Translations under genes and position numbers: made by a program
The notes under the pieces: model-generated
The model's input: the letters and a program-made list of their open reading frames with translations, nothing else
What the model was told of the DNA's origin: nothing
Databases searched by the model: none
Assembly: GCA_015146655.1 (NCBI GenBank)
Contig: VKHL01000032.1
Coordinates: forward strand, 62,001-126,000
Direction: 5' to 3'
Origin: Ochromonas danica
Taxonomy: Eukaryota; Sar; Chrysophyceae; Chromulinales; Chromulinaceae
DNA: 64,000 nt
Part shown: one piece after another, positions 1-13,095 of the stretch
How the letters are laid out: every line of letters starts with the position of its first letter
How positions within the stretch are numbered: position 1 is the first letter of the stretch

Positions 1-3000
1 CTCATTCCATCTCGTTTCTCTTCTTGACTTGGTGCTGCTAATGTTGAAGATGTCATATTAGAAGAAGTAGCAGAAGAAGCTTTATTGGGATTGTTAGCTT
101 CTGCTAATAATGTTAACAACCGCTTGACTTCATTGTTAGCTTCTTTCAGTTTGTTTTCCACATCTTGTAATGCTCGATTATCATGTTTCAATAGAACAGT
201 CTCTTTTTCCAATGCCTTCACACGATTTTTATAAACTTGTAACATCTTATCTTGTTCAGAGAGTGCTTTAATGGAAGCACGAGCGGATCCACGCAATCTA
301 GCAATTTCTGCTAATAAACCTGGGATCTTCTCTACTTTGTTTTTACAATCTTGGAACTCAGTCACCACTTCCTGGTATCGTTTATGTAGGTAAGGGACTT
401 CCTTGAGTTGTGTTTCCAAGCCATGGACATGCAAAGACATGTCGCGCATTTCTTTACTCTTTGCTTTAAGTTGTTCACGCAAACTTTCCAATTGAGATTG
501 AGCGATTTGACCTAATTGACAATCATCACCATAGAGCACACACACACACACACACACACACAGCACACAGTCAAGTTAGTTGACAGTCAAGCACTGTGTG
601 ATTATCCAAATCACTACTCACCTTTCTCCAACTCAATGTTGTATTCTGAGATTTTGTGTTCTAGACCTTCAATAGTCCTCTCTGCATTGATGAGATCGTT
701 ATGATATTTATCAGCAAGAAGTTGATTATTCGAAGCTTCATTAAGTTCATTCTTGTATTTGCTAATCTCAATTTGGAAATTCACCAGATTTTTATCATAC
801 TCTTCTTTATAATATTTAAAGACTTTATGTTCTTCTAAATCTCTCGTTAACTTTGTGATTGTTGCCTTATGTAATGTAATTTCATCTTCTAGAGCATAAA
901 TCTGATTATGTAAAGTCATTTGATCATTAATCGCATTCTTAATTCGTTTCTCAAGATATTGAATATTAGTAGTCAATTTATTATTCTCCTTGGAGAGGTT
1001 ATTATATTGCATATGTAAAGAAGTGATATATTCCGATAACTTCCTCACTTTGTCATTGTCTGCAATGTTAGCGTTATGAATGAATGCATTGACATTAGAA
1101 GCATCAACTAGTAAAGTTGTCACATCAATCGTAGATTGAGAAGATCCACCACCAGGCGCTGAAGAAGAAGAAGGCAAGTTGTTGTTGTTGTTATTGTTAT
1201 TGCCATTGCTCGCACTGCCCACAGACAAGGAATGGATTTGCTCTTCTAACTCTTTCACTCGCTTTGTTAATTCAATATTTCGTGTTTCAATAGCCTTATG
1301 TAAATTCTCATCTTTACTATATTTATTCATTTTTTCACGTAATATTTGATATTCTAAATGAACTGTCATAAGGTCACTCTTCTCAAAAGATGAAGATTCT
1401 TGTTGATGTACTAACTCTTTAATAACTTCATCTTTATGATGAATATCAACAATCATCTTTTCCATCTGATAATGGAAACTTTGAAATTGTTTGAGATTAT
1501 TTAATACCTCATAAGACATTTGATCAATTTGGTATAATGTAGAGAAAATAGCTTTAGAAGGATGCAGATGTGCATCAGGATTCTCCAATAACAATCCCAA
1601 TGGAAAGGATGGATGTGTTCGTTCTGATAACTCTGTTCCAAGATCAGATAATTCACGTAGAATTTCTTCAAAAGAAGGAGCTGGAGAGTCTCTTCCTTCT
1701 CTTTGCTGGGAATCCAGCAGCAAGTCACCTAGACCACCACCACCATTATTATTACCATCACGTCGATGATTACCACTGCTATGACCATAGGCTGTGGCTG
1801 ACCTCTTCTCTCGCTTGTATCCATGATTTGATGAGGAAGTAACAGAACCATTACGTAATGACTGGATGTGGTGAAGATGGTCAGCTTGGATAGTCTCCAA
1901 GATATGGATCTTCTTCTGCAGCTGACTGAGGGTCGTTTGTGAGTTGAACAGATCCTCAGCCAGTAGATACTGCAAGCCATCTGATGGTACATTAACTAAA
2001 GACTGTCGATCATTATTCAAGACAGTGTCAGGAGGATCTGCTGTGTTTGCAATTGTCATATTTGTTGGAGGACTGTCAGTCGTGGCAGACGTAGAAGAAG
2101 CACCAAGAAGAGATTGGTATTCTTTCAACTTCACTTTCATATCCTCTATTAACAGATCGCTTTGGGTTGGTGGTCCTTGCATATTATCATCTTCTAATTC
2201 CATAACTCGTCCAGACATTTGTGAGAAGCGATTGTTACTATTATTATTGATTGCTCCTCCTAACGCATTCGCTCCTCCCGATGTGATAGACTGGTATAGA
2301 CTGAAGAAGTTGTTCAGTGAAGCAAATGCTTGTTGTAAGAGAAAGATCTTATTCTTGTCCATTCCATTGAATAACTGCTTGTAAGCAGCACCACCTTGGG
2401 CTTCATCAAAGGGTGACATCATCGTGAATGACGACTGGTGGTGTTGCTTCATTTTGCCTTCGTCCATGGTCGATAAGAACTATTGAGACAAACATGGATA
2501 TCCTTTCATAGTGAGAAAAGAGGTTAAACCGTTGCATAAAGAGAGTCTCACCTGTGAGATCATGTCTTCCGGACTAGCTGCCAATGTCTGCAGAATGATA
2601 CTATTCCCTCGACTACGTCTATGTACAGGTACAACACTTCCCACTTCTTCACTTCCTTTATTAGAGGTTGGTAAATGATGAGATGATGAAGCTAAACTAG
2701 CACGACTTGTAAGATTCCAGACTGTTGCTAAGGGTAGAATTGGACCTACAGAGCTATCAGGTGCTGGCAAATTAACCAATAATGTATTGACACGACCACC
2801 AGATAAATGAAAATAACTTTCAATATCTTGCATTGCTTGTCTAATAGCACGTTGAAAGATAGCAACAAGTAAGTTAACTGTTAAGACAGTAATTCCTTGT
2901 CTACTTTTCAATAATCGTATATCTTGTCGTATAATTGAAGATAAGGCACCAAGATTATTGCCATATTTCATAAACTTGATATTTTTATGATCTCCTTTTT

Positions 3001-3470
3001 CTAATAATGTACTTAATTCAATCACACGACTTTCTACTGTTAATAGATTATCGGCAATAGTATCAAGTAATTGTTGATTGGTTAAGAGAGAACAAAGATG
3101 TTCTAGGATACCCAAAAGAAAGTCTTCTAATCCTACTTGTCCTGTACCAGAACGATCAAATAGACGGAAAATATCCATCGCACTAAAATTAGAATCTTTT
3201 TCTGCATCAATACTTAGATAAGTGAATGTGAAGGCAGCTTTTTGAATTAAATCCTATTTTACTCATGAGAAAGAATCAGAATGATGAGAGAATAATAAGG
3301 ATAGTTAAGCTTAAGCTTACTTTTAATGAAAAGGTTAATTTCTGTTCACAAAGGTAATGAAAGCATGCATTAAGACGATGTGGATAATGGTCATCAAAGA
3401 CACCTGTTTCCATCATCGCCAACCAAATGCTATTCTTGTTATTATTACTCGAACTTTCATGATCACTCAT
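1..3470 (-). CDS. EF-hand-like, long coiled-coil protein (3' end outside window)
   Basis: I do not recognise the family. Four exons join in frame: 3470-3321, 3253-2552, 2479-622 and 511 to the window edge. All introns are GT-AG, and more than 1070 residues are visible. Near residue 80 there is one EF-hand-like loop (DRSGTGQVGLED), followed by a mostly helical region. From about residue 310 the chain is low in complexity (Ser, Asn and Gly runs). It then becomes long heptad-rich coiled coil up to the window edge, where it is Leu/Glu/Lys rich. No membrane segment or signal peptide is visible. The ATG at 3470 is the first in frame. A centrosomal or ciliary scaffold is possible given CFAP263 and the CCDC148-like gene in this window, but that is inference from architecture only. 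Confidence 0.7.
537..562. repeat. (CA)n microsatellite inside an intron
   Basis: A run of CA dinucleotides lies within the 110-bp last visible intron (512-621) of the coiled-coil gene. Similar intronic CA/TG runs recur in the TPR and kinesin genes. Confidence 0.85.
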
Positions 3471-3729
3471 ATTTCTTATTTTCTTTCTAGAAGTCTATTT
3501 AATGATAGATTGTAGTGAACAAGATCAATAATGAGAGGTGAATCTGCTCTGTCGAAGATTGTTTTCCACATGGATCATGAACAAAACAACAACAACAACA
3601 GCAACGACTTTCTCCGCCGTTTTCTGCTGGATTATACCGCAAAATACACTCGAAAAACCGAATTTATTGCGTGGGAAAGTAATAATAATGCTCTGGGATG
3701 TCCTCTTATCGTCAAAATGAATTCCAATT

Positions 3730-4329
3730 ATGACGGATGCAATAGTGGATAACAAGAAAGTCGCCATATTAATGGACATCTATGAAGATATCCATAATAC
3801 TCTAGATGAATTAAATGACGATCTTGAGTCTATTCGATCATTCAAGAGAGTCTCCATAGAACATGTGCTGAATTTGGCTGAACGTTTGGCTTACACCGCA
3901 CATGCTCCTGCAGGATGGAAAGAAGGCTTTCCACTATTTAATAAGTTTCCTCCTGCTCCTCAACCTGATCAAATGCGTATTGGTAAACTAGCAGAGTGTA
4001 ATCAGAATAGCAGTAAATCTCATGTCTTGGTAAGTGAAGGTGAGGAAGCTGAAGCTGGTCAACCTGCTGGCCCACTGTCAGGTGGTTTTGGGACAATCAC
4101 AACATCTTTCGATGAGAAGTCAACTGCGATGTCAAGCTTTCTATTAGATCTCAAATCTCGCTTGGCTAATCAACAAGAGTCAGAAGCGATGGAAGAGGAA
4201 GAAGTGGAAGAAGAGGCAGTTGCTGAAGAAGTGGAAGAAGCAGCTGTCGTACCTTTGCCCAGGAAGACTCGCACCAAAGTCAGCCTTCACTTTAGTGCTG
4301 ACGACTCAGATGATGATTCTGATGGTTAG
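3730..4329 (+). CDS. MED4: Mediator complex subunit 4 (MED4)-like
   Basis: A 199-residue protein in one exon. MED4 is a middle-module subunit of Mediator, which bridges activators and RNA polymerase II in the nucleus. Residues about 10-45 form a helical region. They are followed by the family hallmark: a run ending in AERLAYTAHAPAGW, then a Pro-rich turn and PPAPQPDQMRIGKL, matching the YAHR..YTT.APP and PPAPQ..MR signature of MED4. The C-terminal third is a Glu-rich acidic tail, which is variable in the family. The ATG at 3730 is used because the same frame upstream is closed at 3718-3720. The gene is divergent from the coiled-coil gene that starts at 3470. Confidence 0.75.
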   Translation: MTDAIVDNKKVAILMDIYEDIHNTLDELNDDLESIRSFKRVSIEHVLNLAERLAYTAHAPAGWKEGFPLFNKFPPAPQPDQMRIGKLAECNQNSSKSHVLVSEGEEAEAGQPAGPLSGGFGTITTSFDEKSTAMSSFLLDLKSRLANQQESEAMEEEEVEEEAVAEEVEEAAVVPLPRKTRTKVSLHFSADDSDDDSDG

Positions 4330-4579
4330 ACTAGTGAGTGTTAGTGTATTGTAAATAAGTAGTCTCATGAAACAGAAGGCATGAATGAGTAAAGTCAGAA
4401 GTATAGTTGTACAGAGGTCGTCTGTTAAGTCAGTATTCATAGCGAAAAGAAAGAAATCGCTCAGATAACTTTTGAAACTGAGTCTAGAGAATATAATAGC
4501 ATGTCTGTTGAGTGCTAATCTGAACCACAAATACCGTTTTCAAGCAAGACTCTTTAAAACAGCAATATCAAATAGAAGC

Positions 4580-5946
4580 TCAAACGAAGAGTTTCTCATC
4601 AATCTGAGCCATGAATGAACCACGAATCTCTTCCGGTGTTAACCCTTCTTCGCGCAATTTACGCAAACTTTTGGCAAAGTTTCGTTTAGCTAGTCGCACT
4701 CCATTTTCATCACATACTAGAGGAGAATGGAAGTAACGAGGAATCAGATACTGCGACAAAGCGGTCGGATTGAAGAGAGTGCCGATATCTTCATCCACTA
4801 CGTTGCTATTCACCGAGGGATGTGACCCTTGCTCTTCAAGGGTGCTGAGGGCATTTCGAAGTGCTATAGGTGTGGTAGAAGTATTAGATTCTTCTTTACT
4901 ATCTTCTCCTACCTCAGTGGTTCCCTCCACAATGCCAGGCAATGAAGGCAAATCATGCCAAAGTCTGTCATCCTTGTAATCCAGGCCAAAAATAGCCTTC
5001 ATCAAGAGAAGTTGTCGAGCCGTGCTAAGAAGCAAATCTTCTCCTCGTACTACCTCAGTGATACCCATAAGAACATCATCCACAACCACTGCTAGTTCGT
5101 AGCTAGGATATCCATCCAATCTCCAAACCAAAAAGTCTCCAAAATCTTTCCCTGCTTCGAAGGATTGACTACCTTTACAAGTATCTACAAAGCCTATTTT
5201 GGCTTCTAAAGAATCTGCATCTGGTACTCTAAATCGCCAATTTACACGAACCTCCGAAGGACTGGAAAGATCCTGCCAAGTGGGAGGTAGATGTTCGTTA
5301 GAACCAACTTCATAGGGAATACTATGCATAAAGTCAGGTCGAAGAGAAGGTGGAAAGACAATCTCATTGTTGTTATTATTGGTGTCATTATTGGATATGG
5401 TTGATGGATGGTGTACTTGAGTGTTATTATCATGTGGAGCTGATAATGCAGTTTCAACATCTTTACGAGATAGTTTACAAGGATAGAGATATCCTTTTTC
5501 ATAGAGAATTTTCCATGCATATTCATAGATTGGAAATCTCTGACTTTGTAAGTATTTCGTTGTATTTGTCATAGTTGAGGATGATGACGTGGTTAGAGAA
5601 GAAGAAGATGATGACGATACTCCATAGCCTTGATTCCAGTGAACACCAAACCATGTCAAATCCTCCATCATCTCACTTGTATAAATAGATTTACAACGAG
5701 CGATATCAATATCTTCAACTCGCATGACAAGGTCACCATGTCGTAGACGTGCTCTTTCTTGAGCAATCCAGAATGTCTGTGCATGTCCAACTAACATAAC
5801 ATATGACATACATGTAGTATCAGATTCTTATGCTGGCCTCTCAAACAGTTGGAAGAAGATATAAGCAAAGGCTTACCATGCAAGTGTCCAGATGGAGAAG
5901 GGGCCAATCGACCACGATACTTGGGTAGCTTCTTAGTTTTCATCAT
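4580..5946 (-). CDS. Glutamyl-Q tRNA(Asp) synthetase-like enzyme
   Basis: Two exons, 5946-5877 and 5790-4580, give about 426 residues. The family (YadB/GluQ-RS) is a truncated class I glutamyl-tRNA synthetase that attaches glutamate to queuosine in tRNA-Asp. The catalytic-domain motifs are visible: GRLAPSPSGHLHVGHA (HIGH box, here HVGH), RVEDIDIARC, and a KMSKS-like GVRLAKRNFAKSL near the C terminus. The anticodon-binding domain of full GluRS is absent, as expected for GluQ-RS. Ser and Asn runs are inserted relative to bacterial enzymes. The intron splits the Val codon of the HIGH box. The open frame extends upstream to a GTG at 5991, but the first ATG is at 5946. A divergent organellar GluRS is the alternative, but the short length argues against it. 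Confidence 0.8.
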
Positions 5947-6346
5947 CACTAGACTAGTTCCTATTCCTTTCTCATCATTATTGACTTGCACAACCTTCCT
6001 CCATGAGCGGTAAAAACTCGATAAGTGGTGACTTTTGGAAGCGTTTTTTCTAATTGTGTGTTTAATTGAAATTCATCAAATTCGAATTAAATGGAATTGG
6101 CAGATTTAAAGGAGAGTAGTGGTAGATATGGAAGCCAATAGCGACCTCAATTGATCTGCTTCAAGGATCCATGTCAAGAACTATTTTGACCTTGAACATA
6201 CGGTTATCGTGGCTATCAGTTACAAGCAAAAGACATCATCGACCAACCGCTAACCACAACAATAGCTATTGCACTATCTACTATTCACAAGAGTAAATCA
6301 GTTGTTAATTGGTTTATAATATATGATGTACTAAATTTATCCAAAT
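5947..6346. other. Intergenic region
   Basis: About 400 bp between the GluQ-RS start and the 3' end of the next minus-strand gene. It presumably holds the GluQ-RS promoter. I see no RNA gene or repeat in it. Confidence 0.5.
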
Positions 6347-9169
6347 TTAAATACAATATGAATCGGGTGAAATGTTATCTGAATCCAATCGTAGTTTTCT
6401 TCCATAAACTTCCCATGAAATTCGTAGACCATTTCGAACAGTATCAAGAAAGCACGACATAATTTCACTATCCATCATATCCATCAAGCATGGAGTAATA
6501 AGTGGTCGATAAAAGTCGAAATCGATCGTCAAGCCTTTCTCCGATTGACTATCATAGCGGGTTCTAAAACTATTAATATCCCGAGGAGTTTCCGTGGGAG
6601 GATCAGGACCATAGGGATAAGCCAGGGAAAGAATTGTGCTAAAGACAGATCGAGGCAGATTGTTTTCACTCACACTAAATGCAGCATTCATAGCTTGATA
6701 TAAAGAGAGATATTGATATACCGGTGCAATCATACCATGCTCGTCTTCATCGGTGACTACTGGATTGACAACAATTAACAGACCCGTGGAAGTTGGAAGA
6801 GAAAGTCCTTGTACTCTTCTTAACGCTGGTGAAGGAATCAAAGAAGATCGACTTTTCTGACCAGATTGCTGTTGTAACGCCTTCACTCTCTCATCACTAG
6901 AATTGGTACCTCGTAACTCATTATAGCTTGAGGTTGTTTCCGATGCTAATGCTGCATTGGCTGCACTATCAACACGAATTTTCTCAAGCTCTTCATAGTC
7001 TTCGTTACCTGGAAGGAAATATCCAACGTCGAAAATAGTAATATCTACCGAATGTAGAAAAGGACAACCAAACAGTTTTTGACGACGAGGTGCATCCATA
7101 CAATCAATGCGAACGGGGAAATGGAATTTGCTACACGGTTTTAGCTTCAAATTCATGAGAATAAGATTAGCTGCATTAACAACTTCTACTTCTCTCTCAC
7201 CTTCTAAGTCATCACCAAATAAACCACCATCAAGCATATCCGCAGATCTGGATTTTGAACGACTTCTTGGAATCAATTCTCCTGTTTCAGGATCTTCTTC
7301 AAAATGCATATCAAGAATAAGACTTTTGCGACGATACAGGTTATCCTCCATAGATACTGGAGTAAGTACAGGATCTTCATCCATTCCTAATTCTGATACT
7401 GTGGAAGTTGTACGAGCGATTGCACTGGGAAGTGGTATCTTCTTCTTGAGTGGTAATATCATCTTATCCTCGAAGCTGTTGGCTGGATCTTCGCTCCCAA
7501 GAGTGGAAACAGTAGGCACTCCAGAAGAATCACGTCTCATCATACTTGCACGGCGCTCCACTACAGAAATGGGAACATTGGAAGCAGCTTTGGGATTGGT
7601 AGCTGCAGTAGCCAACGGGCGTGGTTGATCATTAACAGCAGCCGTCACAGCTTCAGCTATGGCTTGCTTGAGGGAAGGTGATGAAGCGCTTTTAGATGAG
7701 TTTTGTTGTACTGTTTCTTCGGTTACTGCATCGATAAAGGAGACATTCTTCCGCAGGTTATTCAACTTTTGCATAGCTGGAGAAAGGAGCTGATCGTCAG
7801 AAATACTGCCTCTCAGCGGAGAATGGCTTGGTGTAGCACTTTGCACACTAGGAGATATCCTGTGATTATCCAATTGAATGGGATGAGGAATAACTGGAGA
7901 TAGGTCTTTTCCATCAGCTCTCGCTTCCTTGGAATTGACAATTTGATTAGACACATATGAAGGTGCAGATTTAGGTCTGCACTTTCTGTCGATATTCACA
8001 TCAAGCAAATCAACACGCTGCTTCATAGGGGATATATTTCCTTTTCCTTGATAAGCAGAAGATGGACGAGCTTCATTGCCAATGAGAGTAGCTACTGTTT
8101 TAATATCCAATGTTCGATCACTAAGGTAATCTGCAGCCCCTTGAAAATTCTTTTTCTTGCTTCCATAGATGGATGTTGCTAATAGTGGTTGCTGTGGTCG
8201 ATTAGAATCTTTATGAAGAAGTTGCTCGAAGGTAGATGCATTCCAATCCTTCTTATGACTGTGACGAAAAGATCTGTCAAGATCTCTAAGCTCATAGAAG
8301 TCATGGATATCATGAATATTCCTCGATTCTTGTAAGACAGCACGATCATAGGACGTCAGAAAACTACCTTTATCTGATGAACTATGATAATCCTTCCGTG
8401 GTGTAGAAGCACTAATTGCAGAATAATGCATAGAAGCTAATCGATTTCGACGTTCTATATGATCTTTGGCAGCTTTCACTAGGCCAAGATGAAGAGCATA
8501 ATGTTGAGTTTTGGAATTGAACAAGTTATAACTATAGTCATCATATCATATCAAAGTCAATAAGAATGATGATGGTCAAGCAAAGGGGGGGGGTAATGAG
8601 ATAATAACTTACGCTTGTCGATTGCGTTGATATTTCTCAGCAAGTTCTTCTCTTCGATAACTAGATCTAGCTGATTCCAAGAATTTTGCTATTAGAATAT
8701 TTTCTTTTGCAAGTTTACGTTGTTGGAAATGTCGACTAATCTGATTATTCTTGGTCATAATATTAAGTGCTTTTTTATGAGTTGGACTTGGATAACAATC
8801 AATATAGACACCATCTATAGACAGCAGTTAGAATGATGAACATGATTTGAATAACAAGGACAAGGGGTTAGAATTACCTTTCCCAACTTGTAATCCTGGT
8901 GCATAGGAAACACCTTTTCCACGATCTTCTTCTTGTATCTTAACTAATCGATCATTAATTAATACGTTTTCTTCATTTAACTTCCTTTCTTGTATGATTA
9001 ATCCTTCTTCATTCTTACGAAAGAAATAAGCTTTTCCTTTTCTCCAATCAGTTGTTTCTGAAGTAGCATTAGTATTATGGATGATATCTAAATGTCTTTC
9101 AATGTTTCTTGCTGCTTCATATTTTTGATTGGCAATATTTCCTTCTAAAGTACGTCTCTTAGACTTCAT
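6347..9169 (-). CDS. Uncharacterised 892-residue protein with basic helical N terminus
   Basis: Exons 9169-8878, 8815/8814-8613 and 8531-6347 join with GT-AG introns and intact phase, giving 892 residues. I do not recognise the family. The first 230 residues are charged and helical, with many Arg/Lys/Glu pairs and a conserved-looking stretch around PSPTHKKALNIMTKNNQ. Residues about 230-520 are Ser/Pro/Lys rich and probably disordered. The last 300 residues look folded, with a hydrophobic segment near VDITIFDVGYFLPG and a helical C terminus ending near ISWEVYGRKLRLDS. There is no transmembrane segment. The N-terminal composition resembles microtubule- or cilium-associated proteins, but this is only an impression. 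Confidence 0.7.
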
Positions 9170-9304
9170 TCAAATCTTCATTAGTCTTTCAAGTTAGACA
9201 GGGTGAAGGTAATTGTTGCAACAGTATAAGCTATTGACGAGATCTAGACTACAGCATTGTTTTCTGGTTTTGTCGGTTGTTGTTTGGGGGAAACGCTCCC
9301 ATAC

Positions 9305-9341
9305 TTGAGCTGAGCTGAGCGGAGCTGAGCTGAGCTGAGCT
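9305..9341. repeat. GAGCT pentanucleotide repeat
   Basis: Seven or so tandem copies of a 5-bp unit (GAGCT with one GAGCG variant) lie about 140 bp upstream of the ATG of the preceding minus-strand gene. The rest of 9170-9519 holds no gene that I can see. Confidence 0.8.
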
Positions 9342-9519
9342 CTCCAACACACAGGCCGCCCCTACTCGATGCTGTAATCTTAACCCATTTGAGTTGTTAT
9401 ATAAAGGAGATTAGCAGAGATAGTTTGATTTCCACCGCATAGCCTAGGTCAACCTTTGAAAAAATGAATGCATATGGTTGGTATTATACTGTGAGAGTCT
9501 TTACATACAGTAACTTGCT

Positions 9520-12500
9520 CTATTGAGCAAGGGATTCAAGATGGCAAACATGAGCATCACAGAGGTGTAAGGCCGAGTGAAGACTCTGCGTACAATATCT
9601 GCAGAGAAAAGCATCAACATGACTCAAACAGTCTCTCAAAACAACTTTACAGAGACCGGGCGAAGCTTGATTCAAAGCAGAGACCAAGTTGTTGCACAAG
9701 ATTGTCAACTTCCTACTCAGATCAATCTGTGCGACTTGATCACATGTTTGTTCTTCTCTCAGCACAGGAATGACATCCAACTGCCTCCAACTGTGCATCC
9801 ACGTGGTATACAATATTTGCAGCAACCGGTTGTCTATAATAGCCATAAGACCAGGCTTACTGATCACATGGTGAAGTTGAAAGCTCTGAATAGCACTTTT
9901 TCCGTTTCCTATGTGATGATTGACATCGGAAAATTCTGTTTTCAAGGAAGCATCATCTTCATCGCTATCCAGAGTTTCCATGCGATTTAATTTTCGTTTC
10001 TTTCCTGATCTTTGAGGTCTTTCATCAGCAAGACTATCAATATCACTTGTACTGGTTGCAACACCATTATTAACACCTAGAGAATCTCTTTCTTCGTTGA
10101 GCTTTGCTTGAGCCAGGTCAAGGTTAATACCCAATAATGCCGTCAGAAATTGCTCTTGACCAACATGAAGTAAGTCGAGCAGCAGTTGAACAATCTGACA
10201 TCGAAAATCCATCAGATATGGGAACTAATTCTTCACATTTGACTTACCTCTAGACGATACATAATAGCATGCATGCCTCCAGTATACCGTAGCTCAGTGC
10301 TTAGTGTGCACTCACTTACCAAGAAGCACAGCACATTAGAAGAAGGTCTGTCCATATCAGACGACAAAAGATTGGGCCTTTCTTTCTCCAATAAAGACGA
10401 TCTATGATGAAGGCGGTACTTCTGGAAGCACCTGAAGCCACTGATAAATCAATATGTTAGTGCTAAAAGACAATATTGGGAGAGATAAACCAATATCTTG
10501 CTTACTTGTCTGTCTGAGTGACTATAACACCTACAAATGAAACCAACCGAGACTTCACTTGAGGTGAGAGGCATGGATGCATTAAGGCCTCAAATAACAA
10601 CCCATAGTCATCATTCACGCTCTCGTTAGATCCACCTAAGAGTAAAACTGCTGCTTGAAGGATTATTGATCGATATCCCACAGGTCGAATAGAGTAAAGT
10701 AATGTAAATAACACCTCTCCTAACTCAGTAAACAATTCATCGACTTTTCTCTTTGACTCTTCAATGGAAATAGAAAATAAACCTGGACATTGAAGAAGAA
10801 CTCGCGAAAAGTGGAGAACATGCCTCCAATGTGCTAAACTCTCCATGAGTTCGCGAACTAGGCGAGTAAACTCGCTCTTGTCTAACGCCGTTGTCTTCTT
10901 CAGCGAAGACAAAACAAAAGAAGGAAGAGTCGAACTGGCTGGGGAAGATACAGGTATCTTTAGTGCCTTTCTTATCAATTGACGTTTCTCCTCATAAGTC
11001 ATTGATTTGTCATGACCAGAGGAAGGAACTGCTTTAACTTCTTCCTGTCCATGAATAGCATCAAACTTCTCTGTCAAATTGATGTCCACAGCACTGACAT
11101 TATCCAATGAATAGCACAAGTCATCCCGCAATTCTAACTCTCTTAACCATAGCCTGCTTATCACCAATCTCAGCAGACGAAGAGTGAGTAGAGAGAATCT
11201 ACCAAATGCTGCATCCTCCCAACGAAATTGTTGGGCTTCAAACAGTCGTGAACCAGAAAATAACGAATTACACAACTGAATGGATGCCGAGAGTAAATCT
11301 TGAGTGTTCCATATTCCACCTGTTGAACTCTATTGAAATGATAAGATCAAGAAAGACTAAGAACACGACAGCAGTGGAAGAAACTCACCGCCAAGGTAGT
11401 GGAAGACAGATGAGAAGCAATATCCGATAGCAATGTAGAAATTGCATCATTGGGTAACACTTTTAATCGCTCAGAAGCTGATTGTAATCCTTCTACGAAA
11501 GTCCCTGTGTTGTTGTTCACTCTTCTTGAAGGAGTGGTAGATATCCTTGAAAGTGAGCCTAACCGTACTTTGTTCATCTTAGACAATGTAGTAGGTGTTG
11601 TGGGAGGTAAAGAGACTCCATCGACAAGCTGTCCTTTTCCATCCACCGTAACAATAGTCTAGCGTATACAGTAAACATACAATAATAAGAGAGAGTGAGA
11701 AGAAGAATCAAAAGAATAGTCAAACTTACCTGAATGGTGTGATGTTGGAAAAGTAGCTCATGGAACACAACAGTAATTTCTCTCAGTGATAGTGAAAGTT
11801 GTACACTCCTTTGATGACAAAGATGGTCTTGTAACAATTGTAGAGTGGGGAGTCGTTTAGACAGGTCATCAGACTGCATTGACTCCTTTTGGATCATCGA
11901 GGAGGAGGAAGAGGAAGATGGTGGGGTCTTCGATGGTTTACGAGGTAGATCAGCACGGCCCAAGTCATTCACAACATCCATGTTGTTGTCAGATTTCACA
12001 TTACTTGGTTCTGAATACATGATATAACAATCCAATAAGAGAGGTCCATAGCACACTACAGAGGAAGGATATCGTTAAACCAGATAGTCGTTACCTGGTA
12101 GACTTTGTTGTTGCTGTTGTCTCCATTGCCCCACTTCTTTCAAGAGCTTACGATATTCATTATTAATGTCCACTAACTCTTTATCCTATACCAGAGACAG
12201 CAGATAAAGATGATGTCGTGTCAATCATTAGTATTGTCATTAACAGTGTCATGTTATGATATGATATTATGATGTAGTGTCATGTCACCATTAACAAGTT
12301 AGACATGTTGACAGATGACAGTGACATGTTGTCATTACATGTCGTCATTATCATTATCATCATCAATGTCATAGTATAATATGATATGATATACCATAGT
12401 GTCATTATGATTAACAGGTTAGACACAGTGTCATCATGTCATACTAGTCTAGTGTATAACCAATATAGGGAATAGTATACTAGTACACCACCAACTAGTC

Positions 12501-12887
12501 TAGTTAACACCATTATACCATACTACACTATAGTAGTAATGGCAATAGCAATAGTAAGTTACATACTGTACCTACTGTACATACCTTGAATCCGATTTGA
12601 GACTTCAATTGTTGAATTTCTTGTTCTGCAGCATATCTAGCTTCTGTCTCAATAGCTATCATAGAAGCTTGTAAGTTAAAGTTCTCTTCATTAGTAGCAA
12701 AGAGTTTGTGTCGTAATTGAACATTTTCTTCATCTAATTGATGAATACGAAATAATGCCTGCCAAAGACAAAAAGGAGAGCAGTGAGTAGTAGTGTGAGT
12801 GATCAATAACTAGCCAGCTGGTGATGAAGAGTGAGGAGAGATAATAGATACCTGTTGTAACTCATCTTGACCATAGCGTTGTTGCAT
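9520..12887 (-). CDS. Uncharacterised eight-exon protein, coiled coil then alpha-helical domain
   Basis: Exons: 12887-12852, 12758-12585, 12185-12095, 12055-11730, 11658-11389, 11329-10506, 10440-10248 and 10194-9520. Together they give 862 residues with consistent phases. The first exon codes only MQQRYGQDELQQ. Exons 1-3 encode a Glu/Gln/Leu coiled coil. Exon 4 carries a poly-Ser stretch. Exons 5-8 look like a folded, mostly helical, Leu-rich region (HEAT/ARM-like in feel, no family assigned). An acidic linker near SDEDDASLKTEFSD lies in exon 8, and the C terminus is Cys/His rich (LCRYCTQSLHSALHLCDAHV). Intron 7 is only 53 nt if the acceptor at 10195-10196 is used, or 23 nt with an upstream AG. 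Without removing it, a stop falls in frame. Confidence 0.65.
12200..12530. repeat. Degenerate tandem repetition inside an intron
   Basis: The 399-bp second intron of the 862-residue gene (12186-12584) is built largely of imperfectly repeated modules around GTCATGTTATGATATGAT and ATTAACAAGTTAGACATG. The block recurs around 12410 as ATTAACAGGTTAGACACA. It is much longer than the other introns of this gene. Confidence 0.4.
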
Positions 12888-13095
12888 GGAGGTGATGAAA
12901 GTAACACAAGCCAATCAATCCAATTAATTGGAATTCGATGATTTCCTTGTGAAGGCATGAAAAACAGGTTGGAAAAACAGTCTGCTGTAAAGAGAGGCTG
13001 GTTGTAAAAACAGTTTCTTGTCTGTGTTGGGAAATGAAGCCCATTTTGTTGTATTGTATTGGGTGACTAATTTATCATTCTAAGTCTGGGAAGGA

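Noticed and set aside
10313-10319. GTAAGTG read as a splice donor after NVLCFL in the eight-exon gene
   Set aside because: The frame reads straight through as VSECTLSTELRYTGGMHAIM to the next donor, so no intron is needed here.
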